In this document: in pieces, positions 40,639 to 40,940 of the stretch | Position numbering within the stretch: position 1 is the stretch's first letter | Layout: each line of letters begins with the position of its first letter | Source of the DNA: an uncultured Bacteroidota bacterium | GTDB taxonomy: Bacteria > Bacteroidota > Bacteroidia > Chitinophagales > LD1 | Length of the DNA stretch: 40,940 bases | Direction: 5' to 3' | Assembly: GCA_903919075.1 (NCBI GenBank) | Contig: CAIXGR010000062.1 | Coordinates: 1 to 40,940 of the forward strand | Translations under genes and position numbers: made by a program | Notes under the pieces: generated by a model | Databases searched by the model: none | What the model was told of the DNA's origin: nothing | The model's input: only the letters and a program-made list of their open reading frames with translations

Positions 40639-40940
40639 ATGAGAGAAGTAAAGAAATACGCGAGGTTCTACCTGCAAGCACGAAAAAAATGGGCCGGCGA
40701 TAAGCAGCGCGACAAACCGGTTATCATGTGGTTCAACTACAACAACAAATGTCTGAATACCACCACCGGTATTCACACCAGTGAACAGAACTGGGATTCA
40801 AAGAAACAACGGTTGAAGCCGGGTGTGACCAGGGCGACCGAGGTAAACCGCTACCTCGATTTGCTCGAGCAGAAGGTCAATGACATATATTTTAAGGCGC
40901 TATCCGAAGGCACGCCCATCAATAACGCCTACATCATTGA
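40639..40940 (+). CDS. Tyrosine recombinase (integrase), N-terminal part, cut by window end
   Basis: The frame starts at ATG 40639 and is open for 100 codons to the window edge. It begins MREVKKYARFYLQAR, then NYNNKCLNTTTGIHTSEQNWD, KKQRLKPGV and NRYLDLLEQKVNDIYFKALSEG. This matches the N-terminal arm-binding domain and start of the SAM-like domain of phage- and transposon-type integrases of Bacteroidota (TGI-x-S-x-x-WD pattern). The catalytic Arg, His and Tyr lie beyond the window, so activity cannot be judged. It probably inserted the element at tRNA-Arg, 540 bases upstream. Confidence 0.88.
   Translation, partial: MREVKKYARFYLQARKKWAGDKQRDKPVIMWFNYNNKCLNTTTGIHTSEQNWDSKKQRLKPGVTRATEVNRYLDLLEQKVNDIYFKALSEGTPINNAYII

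Overview
The window looks like chromosomal DNA of a Bacteroidota bacterium that has a type IX secretion system (T9SS). The evidence is a type A T9SS sorting domain at 17.8 kb, a giant protein with a type B (gliding-motility-associated) C-terminal domain followed by a PorP/SprF-family protein at 26.3-31.6 kb, a SprE/PorW-like TPR lipoprotein at 35.4 kb, several outer-membrane-barrel-like proteins, AT-rich spacers and about 35-40 % GC in the host genes I sampled. The Chitinophagales/Sphingobacteriales side of the phylum is plausible, but I cannot fix the genus.

Layout. 0-3.1 kb: a His-rich lipoprotein with two C-terminal membrane helices, a small outer-membrane-like protein and a FucP/GluP-type sugar permease. 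3.3-5.4 kb: a FIST sensor protein overlapping a soluble histidine kinase. 5.5-7.9 kb: dihydroorotase and, 6 bases later, a DUF3524 (tRNA-queuosine mannosyltransferase-type) glycosyltransferase. 8.1-10.5 kb: a cytochrome c/FTR1 iron permease fusion, convergent with a glutathione peroxidase. 10.7-14.5 kb, all on the minus strand: thiolase, PTPS-type pterin synthase, FolE, a XerC/D recombinase and a short hibernation factor. 14.7-15.4 kb: a DUF2147 protein and a CDGSH iron-sulfur protein whose reading frame is complete only after a -1 shift. 15.4-26.1 kb: a lipoprotein nuclease, a BadF-type sugar kinase, a T9SS-secreted BNR-like protein, a GT2 glycosyltransferase, MgtE, a Spy-like protein, a barrel protein, a TIGR03118 lipoprotein and Ogt. 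26.3-39.9 kb: the giant PKD/SBBP surface protein plus PorP/SprF, a conserved-looking unknown, a GlcD-like flavoprotein, a polytopic membrane protein, SprE/PorW, and an M23 peptidase-bactofilin pair.

The right edge differs from the rest. A tRNA-Arg(CCG) at 40.03 kb is followed by a strong terminator, then by a helix-turn-helix excisionase-like gene and the start of a tyrosine recombinase that runs off the window. Both genes are clearly more GC-rich (about 50-53 % by hand count) than the host genes. This looks like the integrase end of an island inserted at the tRNA gene; its cargo lies beyond the window.

The observations most worth a second look are: the A AAA AAG slippery heptamer placed exactly where the CDGSH gene changes frame; the tRNA-associated island edge; the bacterial DUF3524 gene; palindromes at the iron-permease promoter; and a PTPS with the biopterin-type C-x5-HGH spacing beside FolE. 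Most genes are otherwise ordinary, intact housekeeping or cell-envelope genes.
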